Source: Gp6-AA40 sp050742535
GTDB taxonomy: Bacteria > Acidobacteriota > Vicinamibacteria > Vicinamibacterales > UBA2999
Direction: 5' to 3'
DNA length: 34,985 nt
Assembly (NCBI GenBank): GCA_050742535.1
Contig: JBOGIQ010000017.1
Location: 1-34,985 of the forward strand
Position 1 is the stretch's first letter. The number at the start of each line of letters is the position of its first letter. Below are positions 31,872 to 34,985 of the stretch, in pieces. Made by a program: the position numbers and the translations under genes. The notes beneath the pieces were generated by a model, which was not told where the DNA came from, did not search any database, and saw only the letters and a program-made list of their open reading frames with translations.

Positions 31872-34607
31872 ATGTCTCTGTGGCGCCACGCGACGCGTGG
31901 CCTCCGGTCGCTCCTGAATCGGCCGGCAGCCGATCGCGACATCGCTGATGAAGTCGAGCACTACTTCGATGAGGCCGCTGCGTCACTGGAGTCGACCGGC
32001 CTCTCGCCAAAGGAGGCGCGCCGCGCCGTGCGCGTTCAGTTCGGCCAGGTCGGAAGCGTTCAGGAACGGGTGCGCGCATACGGATGGGAGAACGTCGTCG
32101 ATACGGTCGGAACGGAAATGCGGCATGGCGCCCGCCAGCTGTTCCGTCGGCCCGCGTTCGCCCTGGCGGCCGTACTCACGCTCGCGCTCGGGATCGGCGC
32201 GACCACCGCGATCTTCAGCGTCGTCTATTCCGTGCTGATCAAGCCGCTGCCGTATCCGAACGCCGACGAGCTCGTGCGGATCAGGCATCGAAGCATCCAC
32301 GATGATGACCTTTGGGCTTCGTCGACGATGTACCTCACGTACCGGGAGGCGAACCGGACGTTCGCCAGCGTCGGCCTGTGGGATGAGAGCTCCGCGACGC
32401 TGACCGGCCGCGGCCAGCCGGAGATCGTGCGCGCTCTTCGTGTCACGGACGGCACGCTGGAGGCTCTCGGTGTGCGGCCGATGCGCGGCCGGTGGTTTAC
32501 CGATCAGGAGTACGGACCGGCGGGCGCAGGACCGGAGCCCGTCATTCTCTCGTACGGGTTCTGGCAACGGCGATTCGGTGGCGAGGACGCGGCGCTCGGG
32601 CGCGTGCTCTCGATGGAGGCGCCGACCGGCAGCCGCGCCGTGCCGCTGTTTGGCCAGTGGCACGTGGTCGGCATTATGCCGCCTGATTTCAGGTTCCTCG
32701 ATATGACGCCGCAGCCCGACGTGATCGTCACCATGCGGCTCGATCCCGCAAAGGAGACCATCAACTCCTTCAGCGAGCACGTGCTCGCGCGACTCGCGCC
32801 TGGCGTCACGGCTGCCGCGGCGCGCGCCGACCTCGAGCGCATGTTGTCGATCTGGCTCGACGCATGGCCGCTCGCCCCCGGCAGCGCGCAAACGAAGGAG
32901 GCGATCGCGAACTGGCGCATCACCCCCGTGGTTCGCCCGTTGAAGGACGACCTGGTCGCCGGCGCTGCGAACCCGTTATGGGTGCTCATGGCAGCCGTTG
33001 GTGCCGTACTGCTGATTGCGTGCGCAAACATCGCGAATCTGCTGATCGTGCGGTCCGACGCGCGGCGGCAGGAGTTCGCCGTGCGCGCGGCGTTGGGCGC
33101 GGTTCCGGCACGGATCGCGAGAGAGTTGCTCGTCGAGAGCCTGATGTTGGGTGCCGCCGGCAGCGTACTGGGGTTGGCGCTCGCATACGCAGCCGTGCAG
33201 GCCCTCGTGACGATCGGTCCGAGCAACGTGCCGCGTCTTGAAGAGGTCGCCGTCTATGCGCCCGTGCTCGCGTTTACGGTGGCGATCGCGCTTGTCTCGA
33301 CCGTCGTATTCGGCGCGATCCCGGCACTGAGGCACGCGCTGCACATCGAATCGCCCTTGAGCGGTGACGCGCGCGGCTCGAGCGCGAGTCGCGAGCAGAA
33401 CACGACGCGCAGCGCGTTGGTCGTGGTGCAGGTCGCGTTCGCACTCGTGTTGGTCGTGAGCTCGGCGCTGATGATCCGGACGTTCCAGGCGTTGCGGAAC
33501 ATGGAACCCGGCTTTTCGGATCCGGCCACTATTCACACAGCGGGGATTTCGATACCGTTCGCCCTGGTGTCCGATCCCGATCAGGCCGCGCGAGTCGGGA
33601 AGATGACCTCGCTGCAGCGCGAGATCCTGGACGGAATCGCCGCACGTCCGGGCGTCGCGTCAGCCGGGTTTGCGATCGACCTTCCGATGGGCGGAGGGTC
33701 GTGGAACGCACCCGTCTTCGTCGAACGCGCGACGATCGCGGGTGGTGGAGCACCGCCCTCGCGCAGGTGGAACTTCGTGTCGCCCGGCTATTTCGCCGCC
33801 ATGGGCATACGCATGATTGCGGGCCGCGACCTGACCTGGCGGGATATCGAGACCGGCGGCCGCGTGGCCGTGATCTCCGAGGATTTCGCTCGTGCGATGG
33901 CGGCACGACCCGTCGCCGCGCTCGGCCAACGTATCCGATCGAACGGGCTGTCCGCATGGCACGAGGTGATCGGTGTGGTGCAGGACGTCCACCAGGACGG
34001 CTTGTACGAGCAGCCACCCAGCATGGTGTACTGGCCCGTGCTCACCGCGAACAGGATCGGAATGTCGGGCGTGTCGTTCGTCATCCGCAGCGATCGTGCG
34101 GGTAGCGCCAGTCTCGCGAGCGAGGTCCGGCAGGCAGTGAGGTCGGTGAACGACACCATCCCGATGACGTTCGAGGGCACGATGCAGGACCTGTACGCGG
34201 AATCAATCGCCCGGACGTCATTCGCGCTCGTGATGCTCGGGATCGCCGGGAGCATGGCCCTGACACTCGCCGTCGTCGGCATCTACGGTGTCATCGCATA
34301 CGTGGTGTCGCAGCGGACGCGGGAAATCGGCATCCGCTCGGCGCTCGGCGCCGAGCCGCGGCAACTCCAGAGGATGTTCCTGCGGCACGGACTCATTCTC
34401 AGCGGAGCAGGCGCGGCATTCGGCCTTGTGGCGGCGGTCGCCCTGGGCCGGGTGATGTCGTCGCTGTTGTTCGGCATCAGCCCGCTCGACCCGGCGGCTT
34501 ACCTCGCCGCCCTCTGTATCACCATCGCGGCGGCATCGCTCGCAAGCTATGCGCCGGCCCGGCGCGCGGCGACGATCGATCCGATGGTAACGATGAAAGC
34601 GGAGTGA
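31872..34607 (+). CDS. ABC transporter permease, acidobacterial duplicated orphan permease (ADOP)
   Basis: 911 residues. N-terminal ADOP-specific region (1-85, 'IADEVEHYFDEAAASLESTGLSPKEARRAV'), then two MacB/FtsX permease units. Unit 1: first helix at about 98-117 ('FALAAVLTLALGIGATTAIFSV'), a large periplasmic MacB-PCD domain (about 120-330), and three helices around 370-490 with 'ANIANLLIVRSDARRQEFAVRAALGA'. Unit 2 repeats this, with its periplasmic domain at about 545-770 and C-terminal helices, including 'YGVIAYVVSQRTREIGIRSALGAEP' (about 806-830). No ATPase gene is adjacent, hence 'orphan'. Substrate unknown; family members are inferred to take part in efflux or envelope transport. Co-transcribed with padR. 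Confidence 0.93.
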   Translation: MSLWRHATRGLRSLLNRPAADRDIADEVEHYFDEAAASLESTGLSPKEARRAVRVQFGQVGSVQERVRAYGWENVVDTVGTEMRHGARQLFRRPAFALAAVLTLALGIGATTAIFSVVYSVLIKPLPYPNADELVRIRHRSIHDDDLWASSTMYLTYREANRTFASVGLWDESSATLTGRGQPEIVRALRVTDGTLEALGVRPMRGRWFTDQEYGPAGAGPEPVILSYGFWQRRFGGEDAALGRVLSMEAPTGSRAVPLFGQWHVVGIMPPDFRFLDMTPQPDVIVTMRLDPAKETINSFSEHVLARLAPGVTAAAARADLERMLSIWLDAWPLAPGSAQTKEAIANWRITPVVRPLKDDLVAGAANPLWVLMAAVGAVLLIACANIANLLIVRSDARRQEFAVRAALGAVPARIARELLVESLMLGAAGSVLGLALAYAAVQALVTIGPSNVPRLEEVAVYAPVLAFTVAIALVSTVVFGAIPALRHALHIESPLSGDARGSSASREQNTTRSALVVVQVAFALVLVVSSALMIRTFQALRNMEPGFSDPATIHTAGISIPFALVSDPDQAARVGKMTSLQREILDGIAARPGVASAGFAIDLPMGGGSWNAPVFVERATIAGGGAPPSRRWNFVSPGYFAAMGIRMIAGRDLTWRDIETGGRVAVISEDFARAMAARPVAALGQRIRSNGLSAWHEVIGVVQDVHQDGLYEQPPSMVYWPVLTANRIGMSGVSFVIRSDRAGSASLASEVRQAVRSVNDTIPMTFEGTMQDLYAESIARTSFALVMLGIAGSMALTLAVVGIYGVIAYVVSQRTREIGIRSALGAEPRQLQRMFLRHGLILSGAGAAFGLVAAVALGRVMSSLLFGISPLDPAAYLAALCITIAAASLASYAPARRAATIDPMVTMKAE

Positions 34608-34628
34608 CTGGCAGTCTTCTCCCGCCTC

Positions 34629-34808
34629 GCACCGACCCGCAACCACTTCGCACCGACCCGTGGCCTGCTTGCACCGACCAGCAGCCGCCGCCTCGCACCG
34701 ACCCGGCGAAGCCTGTTCGCACCGACCGCGTCAGCCTCCTCGCACCGACCGCGTGAGCCTCCTTCCTCGCACCGACCGCGTCAGCCTCGTCGCACCGACC
34801 CGCGTCAG
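34629..34808 (+). repeat. GCACCGACC repeat array 3 (upstream of pyrD)
   Basis: Eight perfect cores GCACCGACC starting at 34629, 34650, 34671, 34695, 34719, 34742, 34769 and 34792 (spacing 21, 21, 24, 24, 23, 27, 23). Most are preceded by TC or CTC. The last four spacers share CGCGTCAGCCTC-like sequence, a sub-family produced by local duplication. The core is on the plus strand, toward pyrD, and the array ends just before its -10 hexamer. This is the longest of the three arrays. Confidence 0.8.
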
Positions 34809-34820
34809 ACCAATTACACC

Positions 34821-34826
34821 TATACT
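34821..34826 (+). promoter_or_regulatory. Putative -10 element of pyrD
   Basis: TATACT, 8 nt before the GTG start at 34835. No -35 hexamer can be seen; the -35 zone lies at the edge of repeat array 3. The spacing again suggests a very short or absent leader. Confidence 0.45.
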
Positions 34827-34834
34827 GCCTGAGA

Positions 34835-34985
34835 GTGAGTTTGTACACGCGGGTGATCCGGCCCGCGCTCTTTGCTCTCGACGCCGAACGCGCCCACGAT
34901 CTGACGATGACGGCGCTTCGGCAACCGGTGGTCATCAGATCGTTCAGCCGTGGTTCCAACCCCGGCGTCGATCGCGGCCTCGCCC
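34835..34985 (+). CDS. pyrD: Dihydroorotate dehydrogenase, 5' part (partial)
   Basis: The first 50 codons, cut by the window end. 'SLYTRVIRPALFALDAERAHDLTMTALRQ' is the N-terminal helix region specific to class 2 dihydroorotate dehydrogenases, the membrane-associated, quinone-linked type that oxidises dihydroorotate to orotate. It supplies the step between pyrC and pyrE, both in this window. GTG start at 34835, just downstream of a TATACT hexamer and repeat array 3. Confidence 0.8.
   Translation, partial: MSLYTRVIRPALFALDAERAHDLTMTALRQPVVIRSFSRGSNPGVDRGLA

Noticed and set aside
31872..34607. MacB-type complete efflux pump
   Set aside because: The protein lacks any ATPase domain and no ATPase gene is adjacent; the duplicated permease with ADOP N-terminus fits better.
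34629..34808. CRISPR array
   Set aside because: The conserved core is only 9 bp, 'spacers' are 12-18 bp and related to each other, and no cas genes are nearby.

Overview
The window is about 35 kb of GC-rich bacterial chromosome. Two family-level hallmarks point to Acidobacteriota, probably the Vicinamibacteria side of the phylum: two 'VWFA-related Acidobacterial domain' proteins, and a PadR regulator followed by an 'acidobacterial duplicated orphan permease' (ADOP). Species cannot be named from the sequence. Most genes are tightly packed, with ATGA, GTGA, TTGA or TGATG stop/start overlaps, so most of the window falls into a few long operons.

Layout. (1) 41-2173 (+): a sulfatase-like/TPR membrane protein with degenerate catalytic motifs. 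(2) 2100-5464 (-): F0 sector of the ATP synthase, atpZ-atpI-like-atpB-atpE-atpF, followed by a YbhN/UPF0104 membrane protein; no F1 genes are present. (3) 5693-14515 (+): a run of eight genes behind a good sigma70-type promoter, two VWA proteins, a CcsA/HemX-type membrane protein, then hemA, hemC, a cobA-hemD fusion, hemB and hemL. Together these cover the route from glutamyl-tRNA to uroporphyrinogen III, plus a methyltransferase branch. (4) 14500-15405 (-): secreted coiled-coil/glycine-zipper protein. (5) 15483-20908 (-): pyrE-truA-uppS-cdsA-dxr-rseP, ending at a hairpin terminator. (6) 21043-24633 (+): TolC-type outer-membrane channel and two glycosyltransferases. (7) 24579-30072 (-): pyrR-pyrB-pyrC-PRTase-VanZ-TIGR02757, preceded by an RNA leader that carries a textbook PyrR-binding loop. 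(8) 30219-34985: a less compact, accessory-looking stretch with two tRNA 3'-end relics, a GNAT acetyltransferase, the padR-ADOP cassette and the first 50 codons of pyrD.

The most unusual feature is a family of short, loosely periodic repeat arrays with core GCACCGACC (spacing 21-27 bp, most often 21-24). Three arrays occur, and each lies just upstream of a promoter with the core on the coding strand of the downstream gene: pyrR (30239-30366), padR (31383-31474) and pyrD (34629-34808). Two of these genes belong to pyrimidine synthesis. I do not recognise the element. Other regulatory signals are the PyrR leader, a 19-bp perfect palindrome over the padR -35 region, and several -10-like hexamers 6-8 nt before a start codon, which suggests leaderless transcripts.
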